Notes under the pieces: model-generated
The model's input: the letters and a program-made list of their open reading frames with translations, nothing else
What the model was told of the DNA's origin: nothing
Database searches by the model: none
Made by a program: the position numbers and the translations under genes
In this document: piece after piece, positions 17,717 through 26,344 of the stretch
How the letters are laid out: the number at the start of each line of letters is the position of its first letter
Position numbering within the stretch: position 1 is the stretch's first letter
Source: Vibrio sp. FE10
GTDB lineage: Bacteria; Pseudomonadota; Gammaproteobacteria; Enterobacterales; Vibrionaceae
Reading direction: 5' to 3'
Assembly: GCF_030297155.1 (NCBI RefSeq)
Contig: NZ_AP028067.1
Span: forward strand, 558,001-622,000
DNA length: 64,000 nucleotides

Positions 17717-18508
17717 GTGTCATACGAACTCATTGGCTTGTTAGCAGGCCTTGGTGCTGTTGTTGGTGTTTTAGCTGGTTTGCTGGGCATTGGTGGTGGT
17801 TTGCTGGTGGTTCCAGCCTTACTGTTTTTGCTTCCTAAAGCGGGTATTCCTCAAGAGTTTGCAATGCAGATGGCGTTAGCGACCTCGTTATCAACCATCA
17901 TTGTTACGTCAGGGTCTTCTGCGATTAATCACCTAAAACTCGGCAACGTCGAGATCTTTGTTGTTAAGTGGTTGATGCCTGGAGTCGTGGTCGGTGGCTT
18001 CCTAGGTTCTTTCATCGCAGACGTTATTCCCGCGCAATATCTGCCGAAGGTGTTTGGTGTGATTGTCTTGGTACTGGCGTTGCAAATGCTGCTATCGATT
18101 CGTTCAACTAGCCAAAAAGTAATGCCTAGCTCGGCGAAGACGATGATGTATGGCGGCGGAATTGGTGTGGTATCGAGCTTAGCCGGTATCGGTGGAGGCT
18201 CTTTATCTGTACCTTTCCTGAATCATCACGGTGTGGAAATGCGCAAAGCCGTCGGTTCTTCTTCAGTATGCGGTTGTGTCATTGCGATTTCAGGAATGCT
18301 TGGATTTATTTGGCATGGTTCATCGGTTAACGATTTACCCGCTTTCAGTTTAGGTTACGTTTATCTACCCGCTCTGGTTGCGATATCTTGCACCTCAGTG
18401 TTGACCACTCGAATTGGCGCTAAGTTGGCGACTCAACTGCCAACGCCAGTGTTGAAAAAATTCTTTGCGGTATTTTTAATGTTTATAGCATCGATGATGC
18501 TGCTGTAG
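17717..18508 (+). CDS. TauE/SafE family sulfite/anion exporter-like membrane protein
   Basis: A 263-residue integral membrane protein with about eight hydrophobic segments in two similar halves. The first half carries GLLGIGGGLLVVPAL and the second SLAGIGGGSLSVPFL, the duplicated glycine-rich motif of the TauE/SafE family. Family members export sulfite or other small organosulfur or organic anions; the substrate here cannot be told. It starts with GTG at 17717, eight bases after the ptsP stop, so it is likely cotranscribed. It separates ptsP from lgt. Confidence 0.88.
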   Translation: MSYELIGLLAGLGAVVGVLAGLLGIGGGLLVVPALLFLLPKAGIPQEFAMQMALATSLSTIIVTSGSSAINHLKLGNVEIFVVKWLMPGVVVGGFLGSFIADVIPAQYLPKVFGVIVLVLALQMLLSIRSTSQKVMPSSAKTMMYGGGIGVVSSLAGIGGGSLSVPFLNHHGVEMRKAVGSSSVCGCVIAISGMLGFIWHGSSVNDLPAFSLGYVYLPALVAISCTSVLTTRIGAKLATQLPTPVLKKFFAVFLMFIASMMLL

Positions 18509-18596
18509 TGTATTTCTCCGTTGGTTGTTTTACTGAGCTGCTTAACTTCAGTGAAGTAACTACCCCATTGTTTATTATTTAGATAGAGAGCCAAGT

Positions 18597-19418
18597 ATGT
18601 CTCAGGGTTTTATCGAATTCCCAAATATCGATCCTGTTCTTATTGAACTAGGACCAATCTCAGTTCGTTGGTATGGCCTAATGTACCTGGTCGGTTTTAT
18701 GTTTGCGCTTTGGTTAGCAAACCGCCGAGCTGATCAACCGGATAGTGGTTGGACTCGAGAGCAAGTATCAGATCTGCTGTTTGCTGGCTTCCTTGGTGTG
18801 GTGCTTGGTGGTCGTATTGGCTATGTGCTTTTCTACAACTTTGACCTTTTCTTAGCAGACCCACTTTACCTCTTTAAGGTATGGACCGGCGGTATGTCTT
18901 TCCACGGTGGTTTACTTGGTGTTATCACTGCGATGTTCTGGTATGCGAAAAAGAACGGTCGAACCTTCTTTGGTGTCGCAGATATGATCGCGCCATTGGT
19001 TCCATTTGGTTTGGGCATGGGTCGTTTAGGTAACTTCATGAACAGCGAGCTTTGGGGCCGTGTGACTGATGTGCCATGGGCAATCGTATTCCCGAATGGT
19101 GGTCCACTTCCTCGTCACCCATCTCAACTTTACGAGATGGCGCTTGAAGGCATTGTGTTGTTCTTCATCTTGAACTGGTTTATCAAAAAGCCGCGTCCTC
19201 TTGGTTCTGTATCAGGATTATTCCTAGCAGGATATGGTACATTCCGTTTCTTAGTCGAATACGTACGTGAACCAGATGCTCATCTTGGCTTGTTCGGCGG
19301 ATTTATCTCGATGGGACAAATCCTGTCATTGCCAATGGTTGTCATCGGTGTGCTGATGATGGTTTGGGCATACAAACGCGGTCACTACAAAGACGAATTA
19401 CCACAACAAACGAAGTAA
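18597..19418 (+). CDS. lgt: Prolipoprotein diacylglyceryl transferase Lgt
   Basis: Inner-membrane enzyme that attaches diacylglycerol from phosphatidylglycerol to the lipobox cysteine, the first step of lipoprotein maturation. The 273-residue protein has seven hydrophobic helices. It shows the Lgt signature [14 protein letters not shown], the [11 protein letters not shown] segment and the conserved HGGLLG, with the essential His and Arg residues. thyA follows within 10 bp, as in E. coli. lspA, the next enzyme of the pathway, is also in this window. Confidence 0.95.
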   Translation: MSQGFIEFPNIDPVLIELGPISVRWYGLMYLVGFMFALWLANRRADQPDSGWTREQVSDLLFAGFLGVVLGGRIGYVLFYNFDLFLADPLYLFKVWTGGMSFHGGLLGVITAMFWYAKKNGRTFFGVADMIAPLVPFGLGMGRLGNFMNSELWGRVTDVPWAIVFPNGGPLPRHPSQLYEMALEGIVLFFILNWFIKKPRPLGSVSGLFLAGYGTFRFLVEYVREPDAHLGLFGGFISMGQILSLPMVVIGVLMMVWAYKRGHYKDELPQQTK

Positions 19419-19427
19419 GGAATTGGT

Positions 19428-20279
19428 GTGAAACAGTATTTAGATCTCTGTCAGCGTATCGTTGATGACGGTACTTGGATTGAAAATGAACGCACGGGCA
19501 AGCGCTGCCTAACTGTGATCAATGCTGACCTTGAATATGATGTTGGTAATAACCAATTCCCACTGGTAACAACGCGTAAGAGCTTTTGGAAAGCAGCAGT
19601 TGCTGAACTGCTTGGCTATATCCGTGGTTACGATAACGCTGAAGATTTTCGCAAGCTAGGGACTAAAACTTGGGATGCGAATTCGAACCTGAACGAAGCA
19701 TGGCTGAATAACCCTTACCGTAAGGGTGAAGACGACATGGGCCGTGTTTACGGCGTTCAAGGACGTGCATGGGCAAAACCTGATGGCGGTCATATCGACC
19801 AACTGAAGAAGATTGTTGATGATCTAACGAACGGTATTGATGACCGTGGCGAGATCTTAAACTTCTACAACCCAGGCGAGTTCCACATGGGTTGTTTACG
19901 CCCGTGTATGTACAGCCACCACTTCTCTCTGCTTGGTGACACTCTGTACCTAAACAGTACTCAGCGCTCTTGTGACGTACCTTTAGGCCTGAATTTCAAT
20001 ATGGTTCAAGTGTATGTGTTCCTCGCTATCATGGCGCAGATCACCGGCAAGAAAGCGGGTGTGGCTTACCACAAACTTGTTAACGCTCACATCTATGAAG
20101 ATCAACTTGCACCAATGCGCGATATTCAGTTGAAGCGTGAGCCTCTAGCGGGTCCTACATTCCATATCAATCCTGAAATTAAGTCTCTAGAAGATTTAGA
20201 AACGTGGGTGACGATGGATGACTTCTGGATTGAAGGTTACGAATGCCACGAAGCGATTAAGTACCCATTCTCGGTGTAA
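19428..20279 (+). CDS. thyA: Thymidylate synthase ThyA
   Basis: Converts dUMP to dTMP using methylenetetrahydrofolate. The 283-residue protein has the catalytic cysteine in the [10 protein letters not shown] block and the dUMP-binding [13 protein letters not shown] motif, with the C-terminal [10 protein letters not shown]. It is longer than the 264-residue E. coli enzyme and its active-site flanks differ, a form I associate with Vibrio. GTG start at 19428, with TAAGGA overlapping the lgt stop as ribosome binding site. A terminator ends the rppH-thyA run. Confidence 0.94.
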   Translation: MKQYLDLCQRIVDDGTWIENERTGKRCLTVINADLEYDVGNNQFPLVTTRKSFWKAAVAELLGYIRGYDNAEDFRKLGTKTWDANSNLNEAWLNNPYRKGEDDMGRVYGVQGRAWAKPDGGHIDQLKKIVDDLTNGIDDRGEILNFYNPGEFHMGCLRPCMYSHHFSLLGDTLYLNSTQRSCDVPLGLNFNMVQVYVFLAIMAQITGKKAGVAYHKLVNAHIYEDQLAPMRDIQLKREPLAGPTFHINPEIKSLEDLETWVTMDDFWIEGYECHEAIKYPFSV

Positions 20280-20301
20280 CCTAATTAGCTTTGTTTGATT
20301 G

Positions 20302-20328
20302 AAAGGCTGCCTCTGTGCAGCCTTTTTT
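20302..20328 (+). terminator. Intrinsic terminator after thyA
   Basis: AAAGGCTGC (20302-20310) pairs with GCAGCCTTT (20317-20325), followed by further T bases. Confidence 0.92.
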
Positions 20329-20403
20329 ATTTGTTATGCTTGGGTTGCTTACTATTTGTAAAACCAATAATCTTGTGTGGTCTTTTCTAACTACAGAACT
20401 ACT

Positions 20404-21792
20404 ATGACTCGCTCGCATTGCTTTGTATTGCAACACGACTTTCCTATTGCTTTCTACCCTGACAAAAATCAGTTGGTGGTTGATAGTGAAGCGATTCATT
20501 TAGAGCCATTACAGGCAAAGTTGCTCAGCTATTTCATCGAAAATCGCGGGCAAGTCGTGAGTACTCAACAGATAGCTGCTGATGTGTGGCAAAGAACTCA
20601 AGTGTCTGACAACTTGGTCAGGCAAGTCATCAGCTTACTGCGCAGTCAGCTTCAGGATAAGTCACGTCCGTATCGCATTATTCAGACTATTCCTAAGCAA
20701 GGTTACCTGTTCGATGTTGAGGTGACTCAGCCGAGTGTCGAATCAATTCCCGTCGAGAACGCCTCCCAACCTAAAGCTCTTGTCGCTAAGTCCAAAAAGA
20801 AAACCATCGCCCTGATTGCAACCGCAGTATTCTCGCTTGGCTTGATAGCAACTTGGGTATGGAAAATCAACGTCCCAACCAATGACACTACGGTTATTTC
20901 AGCCCATCAAAGTGATGTGATTCCCGTTTATATCCATGACATAACACTCGATTCTGCGAACGATTATGAGATGTCAGAAAGCGTCTACAACTATCTCTTC
21001 TATGGACTGAATTCGGCTAAAAACTTATCGGGTTACCATTTCTCTCAGCTTTCGAAGCAGAGTAAGCAATCACTTGCTAACAAGGGTGTTGAACTTAAAA
21101 GTTGGCTGAAACAGAAGGACGACGGTTATGTACTGAGCGTACTTGTGCAAAACAATCGCCAACCGAATCAAAGTCAGAAAGTGGAAAAGACCTTTAGCCA
21201 AGATAACTTCTTTGACGCTATTGGAGATGTCATTCTCGAGATCAAAGCCATTATTGCGCCAATGAATGCAGAGTACGGAGTGGCAAGCCATCGAGTGACT
21301 TCTATTGATAACTACGATGATTGGAGTGTTATTTCTGAGGGGATATCGTTGTTCTACCAAGGTAAAGGTGGTCAGCCATTTGAGGAAATAGCATTTCAGT
21401 TGGATACGATTCAACAACAAGGGCGAGATAATTATCTGGTTAATGCTTTACTGTCGTATTCGCAATCTTTGGCTTATTTACAAAGTCATGAGCAAGAAGA
21501 TCGTGAACAAGCACTGCTATTGGCAAAGCAAGCCTTCGAGATGAACCCGCGTTGCGATATTGCCAACCTTACCTTAGGTCTTGCACTGCTAATCAACCAA
21601 CATGCTAATCAAGCCTTCCCTTATCTCTCTTACGCTGCTGAAAGCACACCGAGCCCTATCAGCTTTTATCTGCTCAGCGTGGCTGACAAGTTGTCGGACA
21701 ATCCCAAAGGGTCACAGTACAACTATCAGCGCTATACCGAAGTAAAAAAAGAACATACCGGTCAACTGTTTGATCTTATTGAATCTTTATAA
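20404..21792 (+). CDS. CadC/ToxR-like membrane-bound winged-helix regulator
   Basis: A one-component transmembrane regulator. The N-terminal cytoplasmic part (about residues 10-105) is an OmpR-type winged helix with QQIAADVWQRTQVSDNLVRQVISLLR as recognition region and the terminal IIQTIPKQGYLF wing. One hydrophobic helix follows a lysine-rich stretch (KKTIALIATAVFSLGLIAT, near 133-152). The periplasmic part of some 300 residues ends in a TPR-like helical section, as in CadC-type sensors. I do not recognise a named homologue or signal. Start ATG 20404 gives 462 residues; an upstream ATG at 20377 adds nine. It may control the unknown membrane gene downstream. Confidence 0.82.
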   Translation: MTRSHCFVLQHDFPIAFYPDKNQLVVDSEAIHLEPLQAKLLSYFIENRGQVVSTQQIAADVWQRTQVSDNLVRQVISLLRSQLQDKSRPYRIIQTIPKQGYLFDVEVTQPSVESIPVENASQPKALVAKSKKKTIALIATAVFSLGLIATWVWKINVPTNDTTVISAHQSDVIPVYIHDITLDSANDYEMSESVYNYLFYGLNSAKNLSGYHFSQLSKQSKQSLANKGVELKSWLKQKDDGYVLSVLVQNNRQPNQSQKVEKTFSQDNFFDAIGDVILEIKAIIAPMNAEYGVASHRVTSIDNYDDWSVISEGISLFYQGKGGQPFEEIAFQLDTIQQQGRDNYLVNALLSYSQSLAYLQSHEQEDREQALLLAKQAFEMNPRCDIANLTLGLALLINQHANQAFPYLSYAAESTPSPISFYLLSVADKLSDNPKGSQYNYQRYTEVKKEHTGQLFDLIESL

Positions 21793-22009
21793 AAAACAAA
21801 CCTTTCCTAAACCACAAAATATGCTTTCAAGTGAAGGTATTGAGTGACAGCTAATGGCTACGGTATTTCCGCAAGGTTTCCTTGTGCTAACAGGCTTCTC
21901 AACATGTTTGATTATTGTTTGGACTTAGGCTCGATTGCCTTGCATCAAGCGTAAAAACATCGACTTCCACATACTGGTAACCAAATCATTTAATATTTGG
22001 GGTACACAC

Positions 22010-22486
22010 ATGTTGAAGAAGTTTGCTTTTCAGATCATTCCAATTCAGATCTTCTTATTCGTCTTTTGGTTCAAGAATGGCTTTATCGATAAAGTGATGG
22101 GCGTTTTATTGGGTATTGTTACGCCTGATTCCGCTTATGCAGGGGACACTTGGGCTGGCTGGAAAGGCTATATTGTCGGCACTTGGGATAAGAGCCAAGT
22201 CGGTCATGTTTTACTGAGCCCTACGTTCGATTTTATGTTTCCTATTCTGATTGCTTTGCAATGTTTACCCTTTTTATTGGTACTTCGCTCGGTGGTCGCA
22301 GGTGAGTTCATGGCAGGTAAAGAACGCCCGTGGTTACTCTATGCAGCTTTTTCTTCTCTGTTCGTGACAAGTTGTATGGCATTTACGCAAACCATGACAG
22401 GTGCAAGCGATGGGCAGTACTTATGGCAGTTTATCGGCTTTAGCATGGTTGCCATTATGTACCTGCGTAATGAGCAAGGTAAGTAA
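22010..22486 (+). CDS. Unknown integral membrane protein
   Basis: I do not recognise this 158-residue protein. It has about four hydrophobic segments: a strong N-terminal one (FQIIPIQIFLFVFWF), one near FDFMFPILIALQCLPFLLVL, one near LYAAFSSLFVTSCMAF, and a C-terminal one. A loop with DTWAGWKGYIVGTWDKSQ lies after the first. The ATG at 22010 is preferred because the upstream in-frame extension has no ribosome binding site; GGGG sits 8 bases before it. It follows the CadC-like regulator on the same strand after a 217-bp gap without a clear terminator. Confidence 0.7.
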   Translation: MLKKFAFQIIPIQIFLFVFWFKNGFIDKVMGVLLGIVTPDSAYAGDTWAGWKGYIVGTWDKSQVGHVLLSPTFDFMFPILIALQCLPFLLVLRSVVAGEFMAGKERPWLLYAAFSSLFVTSCMAFTQTMTGASDGQYLWQFIGFSMVAIMYLRNEQGK

Positions 22487-22546
22487 GCGTTTTTTTAGAT
22501 GCGAGATAAGGGTAGATAGATGCGAGATACGAAGATCAAAAGCCCC

Positions 22547-22647
22547 CGTCATTCCCTAGACTGACGAAGAAAGGAGTAGGGAATCTCTGGGTGTTGTGTG
22601 TTGGGTAGATTCCCTATCACGCTCGTTCCTCGCTGTAAGGAATGACG
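22547..22647. repeat. Palindromic REP/MITE-like element
   Basis: The 101-bp element begins CGTCATTCC (22547-22555) and ends in its exact complement GGAATGACG (22639-22647). A second, inner perfect inverted repeat TAGGGAATCT (22577-22586) pairs with 22607-22616. The DNA can thus fold into a long interrupted hairpin. Non-coding palindromes with CGTCATTCC ends are, as I recall, dispersed in Vibrio genomes. No second copy was noticed in this window. Confidence 0.65.
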
Positions 22648-22732
22648 ATTTTTGTCTGCTTTTGCTTTTCGTTACTCGTTTACCCGAATCCCGTATCTTC
22701 TTTTTGCTTCTCTCATCTGCTCCTAAAAAGAA

Positions 22733-22760
22733 AAAGCCCGCAACCTAGGTTGCGGGCTTT
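22733..22760. terminator. Bidirectional terminator at the end of nptA
   Basis: A perfect 28-bp palindrome AAAGCCCGCAACCT with its complement, flanked by A and T tracts. It serves nptA on the minus strand. Confidence 0.9.
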
Positions 22761-22785
22761 GCTATAAGCGATGTTTGTTTTGCTA

Positions 22786-23931
22786 TTAAGCAGTCAGTGC
22801 TAACACGCTACCCGGCAGTACAAGGAATACCGCAATAAGGTAACCAGCCACTACAGCTTTGTTTTTCACAGCCATGTCAGAAATGATATCAGCTGCTTTC
22901 ACTGGAAGTTCACGTAGGAACGGAATACCGAAGATGAATACCGTTGCCATGATGTTGAACACCAAGTGTACTAGAGCAATCTGAAGTGCGAATACTGCGA
23001 ATTCACCAGATACTGCTGTTGCTGCTAATAGAGCGGTAATACACGTACCGATGTTTGCACCCAGAGTGAATGGGTAAACGTCACGTACTTTAAGAACACC
23101 TGAGCCTACTAGTGGAACCATCAGGCTTGTTGTCGTTGAAGAAGACTGAACAAGGATAGTAACGATAGAGCCAGAAGCGATACCGTGGATAGGACCACGA
23201 CCGATTGCGTTCTTTAGAATTTCACGAGCACGGCCAACCATTAGGCTCTTCATTAGCTTACCCATTACGGTGATAGCTACGAAGATAGTCGCGATACCTA
23301 GAACGATAAGCATGATACCGCCAACAGTGTCGCCAAATGTTGATAGTGGCTCTTTAATCGCACTGACTACAGGCTTAGTGATTGGCTTGATGAAGTTTAG
23401 TCCACCCATGCTCATATCACCTGTTGCTAGCATCGGTGACACTAACCAGTGAGAAATTTTCTCTAGAATACCAAACGCCATCTCTAGTGGTAGGAAGATA
23501 GCAACGGCTAATAGGTTAAAGAAGTCGTGAATCGTCGCACTTGCGAATGCACGTTTGAACTCATCTTTACAACGAACATGACCAAGGCTAACTAGCGTAT
23601 TGGTTACTGTAGTACCAATGTTTGCACCCATGATCATTGGGATTGCTAGCTCAACAGGTAAACCACCTGCCACAAGGCCAACGATAATTGAAGTAACTGT
23701 ACTTGATGATTGAATAAGTGCTGTTGCCACTAAACCAATCATTAAGCCTGCAACTGGGTGTGAAGCAAATTCGAAAAGAACCTTTGCTTGCTCGCCTGTT
23801 GCCCATTTGAAGCCTGTACCAACCATTGAAACTGAAAGTAATAGTAGGTAAAGCATGAATGCCAAGTTAGCCCAGCGTAGCCAACGAGTTGTGCTCGAGA
23901 TAGGCGCTGCTGCAGTAGTAGCTTGGTTCAT
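22786..23931 (-). CDS. nptA: Na+/phosphate symporter NptA
   Basis: Sodium-dependent phosphate uptake protein of the NaPi-II (SLC34-like) family in the inner membrane. The 381-residue product has two related hydrophobic halves, each with the QSSS motif that forms the transport site: ALIQSSSTVTSIIVG in the first and ILVQSSSTTTSLMVP in the second, each followed by GANIGT. It lies next to nhaR, as in V. cholerae. It is transcribed away from nhaR across a 389-bp AT-rich gap. No Pho box was recognised upstream. Confidence 0.92.
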   Translation of the reverse strand: MNQATTAAAPISSTTRWLRWANLAFMLYLLLLSVSMVGTGFKWATGEQAKVLFEFASHPVAGLMIGLVATALIQSSSTVTSIIVGLVAGGLPVELAIPMIMGANIGTTVTNTLVSLGHVRCKDEFKRAFASATIHDFFNLLAVAIFLPLEMAFGILEKISHWLVSPMLATGDMSMGGLNFIKPITKPVVSAIKEPLSTFGDTVGGIMLIVLGIATIFVAITVMGKLMKSLMVGRAREILKNAIGRGPIHGIASGSIVTILVQSSSTTTSLMVPLVGSGVLKVRDVYPFTLGANIGTCITALLAATAVSGEFAVFALQIALVHLVFNIMATVFIFGIPFLRELPVKAADIISDMAVKNKAVVAGYLIAVFLVLPGSVLALTA

Positions 23932-24320
23932 AATGTTTTCTCCATTGGACCGTTTAAGTCTGTGTTTGGTCTGTTTGTTTAATCTGAGCGTGATGTTAGA
24001 GGGGAAATATTTCAGTAATATTACATTTTGGTTTAGGTAAGACTTTTTTGTGATGATTTACTCTTTAAATATTCCCATAGCTAATGCGGGTATTTTAAGT
24101 GTATGTTTTTATTTGATTTTTAATGGTGTTTCTATAGGTGATATAGATCTTAAAAGTTAGGAAAAAATTGAAAATAATCGCTCAAATATTACATTATGAA
24201 ATCACACACTTCGAAAAAATAAGTGGTAATAACCATTTAGGTTAGGTTTTTCCGAGTTTGTTGAGCGCAGGTGTCATATTTGATATAAAAGGTTATCTAC
24301 TCTTTTACTACGGCGCACTT
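23932..24320. other. AT-rich divergent region between nptA and nhaR
   Basis: 389 bp without a gene, carrying the promoters of nptA and nhaR. An exact 11-bp direct repeat AATATTACATT occurs at 24017-24027 and 24185-24195, one copy nearer each gene. NhaR or another factor could bind there, but no consensus is recognised. Confidence 0.45.
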
Positions 24321-25211
24321 ATGTCGCATCTCAACTATAACCATCTTTATTACTTCTGGATGGTTTGCAAACAAGGCTCTGTTACTAAAGCCGCAGAAGC
24401 TCTGTTTTTAACGCCACAAACGGTAACTGGCCAGATCAAGGCGTTAGAAGAACGTATGGATGGCAAGTTAACAAAGCGTAACGGGCGCAGTGTTGAGCCT
24501 ACAGAGCTGGGCCAGTTGGTCTTCAAGTACGCCGATCGCATGTTTGGCCTGAGTTATGAGATGCTGGATATCGTGAATTATAGCCAGCATTCCAATATTC
24601 TATTTGATGTTGGCGTTGCGGATGCTCTGTCCAAAAGATTGGTCAGTAAGATATTGATGTCGACTATTCCGCCCGATAACAGCATTCATTTACGCTGTTT
24701 TGAGTCGACCCATGAAATGCTACTCGAACAACTCTCTCAACATAAACTCGATATGATTCTTTCCGACTGTCCCGTTGATTCAAGCCAAAGCCCAGGCCTT
24801 TTTAGTAAGAAACTGGGTGAGAGCGGAATGAGCTTCTTCTGTTCTGGCAAAGTAGAAGGGATTAGTTTTCCTGCTGTGTTAGAACAAAGGAAGCTTTTGA
24901 TCCCCGGCAGTCGAACTTCTATGGGACGAAAAGTACTGCAGTGGTTTGATAGGCAGGGTTTAAAACCCGATATTTTGGGCGAGTTTGATGATGTTGCTTT
25001 GATGAAAGCTTTTGCGCGTTATCACCATGATGCCATTTTTCTTGCTCCTACTCTTTATATGTCTGAAGTGGAAGAAGACACTTCTTTGCAACTTTTGTGT
25101 GATATTGAAGAGTTAAAAGAAGAGTACTACGTCATATTTGCGGAAAGGATGATTCAACATCCAGCAGTAAAAAATGTATGTGACGCAGATTTTAGTAAAT
25201 TGTTCGAATGA
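24321..25211 (+). CDS. nhaR: LysR-type sodium-responsive regulator NhaR
   Basis: LysR family activator that in E. coli induces the Na+/H+ antiporter gene nhaA in response to sodium. The protein starts [15 protein letters not shown], followed by the winged-helix region ([23 protein letters not shown]), and matches E. coli NhaR along its length, including [23 protein letters not shown] 24321 gives 296 residues and aligns with the E. coli start; the extension to 24258 is not conserved. nhaA is not in this window, so regulation is in trans. Confidence 0.92.
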   Translation: MSHLNYNHLYYFWMVCKQGSVTKAAEALFLTPQTVTGQIKALEERMDGKLTKRNGRSVEPTELGQLVFKYADRMFGLSYEMLDIVNYSQHSNILFDVGVADALSKRLVSKILMSTIPPDNSIHLRCFESTHEMLLEQLSQHKLDMILSDCPVDSSQSPGLFSKKLGESGMSFFCSGKVEGISFPAVLEQRKLLIPGSRTSMGRKVLQWFDRQGLKPDILGEFDDVALMKAFARYHHDAIFLAPTLYMSEVEEDTSLQLLCDIEELKEEYYVIFAERMIQHPAVKNVCDADFSKLFE

Positions 25212-25229
25212 GTTAGTTTGTTAATGAAT

Positions 25230-25244
25230 TGATATCGATTATCA
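25230..25244. promoter_or_regulatory. Candidate Fur box upstream of hlyU
   Basis: The sequence TGATATCGATTATCA agrees with the 7-1-7 Fur core TGATAAT-N-ATTATCA at 12 of 14 positions. It lies about 70 bp before the hlyU start, where a repressor could cover the promoter. Identification is by eye. Confidence 0.5.
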
Positions 25245-25312
25245 TACCCAAGCAATATGCCGTAAATACTGATAGCCCGTAGTTGGCGTAATAAGTCGTT
25301 GGGAGCCAGACT

Positions 25313-25606
25313 ATGAACTTAAAAGAGATGGAGAAGAACTCGGCGCAGGCCGTTATTCTACTCAAAGCCATGGCCAACGAGCGACGTTTACAGATCTTGT
25401 GCTTATTGCATGGCACAGAACTGTCGGTCGGGGAGTTATGTGGCAAGTTAGAATTGAGTCAATCAGCGTTATCTCAACATCTTGCTTGGTTGAGAAGAGA
25501 TGGCTTAGTCGAAACACGTAAAGAAGCTCAGACGGTGTATTACACATTGAGCAGTGAAGAAGTAAAAGCGATGATTAACCTACTGCATGGTATGTACTGC
25601 AAGTAG
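25313..25606 (+). CDS. hlyU: ArsR/SmtB-family virulence regulator HlyU
   Basis: Small dimeric winged-helix regulator that in vibrios derepresses haemolysin and RTX toxin genes by displacing H-NS. The 97-residue protein is almost the textbook HlyU: MNLKEMEKNSAQAVILLKAM at the N-terminus, the recognition helix in LELSQSALSQHLAWLRRDG and the wing KEAQTVYYTL. It has no metal-binding cysteine cluster, as expected for HlyU, which senses redox state rather than metal. The gene follows nhaR and converges on rpsT. A Fur-like site lies upstream. Confidence 0.93.
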   Translation: MNLKEMEKNSAQAVILLKAMANERRLQILCLLHGTELSVGELCGKLELSQSALSQHLAWLRRDGLVETRKEAQTVYYTLSSEEVKAMINLLHGMYCK

Positions 25607-25671
25607 CTTATTGCTGGTGGATTAGCTCATTTCCTATCAGAAGTAAGATAGGCACAAGGAAGTGTCGCTAT

Positions 25672-25757
25672 TTATTAGTGAGGCTTAAGAACCATTATTA
25701 GCTAGGTTTAGGCAGTTATTAGCAAGGCTTAGACACCTATTCGTAAGACTTCGAGAT
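25672..25757. repeat. Degenerate tandem repeat, four units of 21-23 bp
   Basis: Units starting at 25672, 25695, 25716 and 25737 share the pattern TTATTAG-N2-AGGCTTAG with increasing divergence. They lie between hlyU and the shared terminator. No coding potential is seen. Confidence 0.6.
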
Positions 25758-25779
25758 GTGTTCGCCAAATTTCAGATAT

Positions 25780-25807
25780 AAAAAAACCGGCCGAGGCCGG
25801 TTTTTTT
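25780..25807. terminator. Bidirectional terminator between hlyU and rpsT
   Basis: AAAAAACCGGCC, a three-base loop, then the complement with seven T. It is very GC-rich in the stem and flanked by A and T runs, serving both convergent genes. Confidence 0.93.
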
Positions 25808-25833
25808 CGTTTTGCGTTGTAATCAAATTTCTA

Positions 25834-26094
25834 TTAAAGAGCTTTGATTGCAGCAGCGAAACGAGACTTATGACGTGCAGCTTTATTCTTATGAATAAGG
25901 CCTTTAGTCGCCATACGGTCTAGAAGAGGTGTAACTTCTACAAGAGCAGCAGTTGCAGCTTCTTTATTGCCAGCTTCAATAGCTGCAATAGTTTTTTTCA
26001 TGTAAGTGCGCATCATAGAACGACGGCTAGCATTGTGCTGGCGACGTTTCTCAGCTTGGATAGCGCGCTTCTTAGCAGATTTACTGTTTGCCAA
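25834..26094 (-). CDS. rpsT: 30S ribosomal protein S20
   Basis: Binds 16S rRNA early in 30S assembly. The 86-residue, lysine- and arginine-rich protein begins [20 protein letters not shown] and has the typical helical body up to AAIKAL. The ribosomal codon bias is visible. It is divergent from murJ, as in E. coli, where the rpsT-ribF-ileS-lspA-fkpB-ispH neighbourhood is also found. Confidence 0.97.
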   Translation of the reverse strand: MANSKSAKKRAIQAEKRRQHNASRRSMMRTYMKKTIAAIEAGNKEAATAALVEVTPLLDRMATKGLIHKNKAARHKSRFAAAIKAL

Positions 26095-26344
26095 GGTCTA
26101 ACTCCCAAAAACTTAGTTCGGTGACAATTTAAGGGCGAGGACTATCCCTCATAGGCGCTTAATTGTCAAATGATTTGTGCAAAAACCAATCTCAGCCAAA
26201 CAAATTTTGGTATGGAAAGGTCATCGCGGTTAAGATGGCGGGGATTCTAACAGCATTTTTAGACCAATGCTAATAATTATGCTTCTTAGGATAGGATAGT
26301 ATTTATCCTTGCTTGAAAGTAATCAACCAGTGTCAGAGGTTTGT

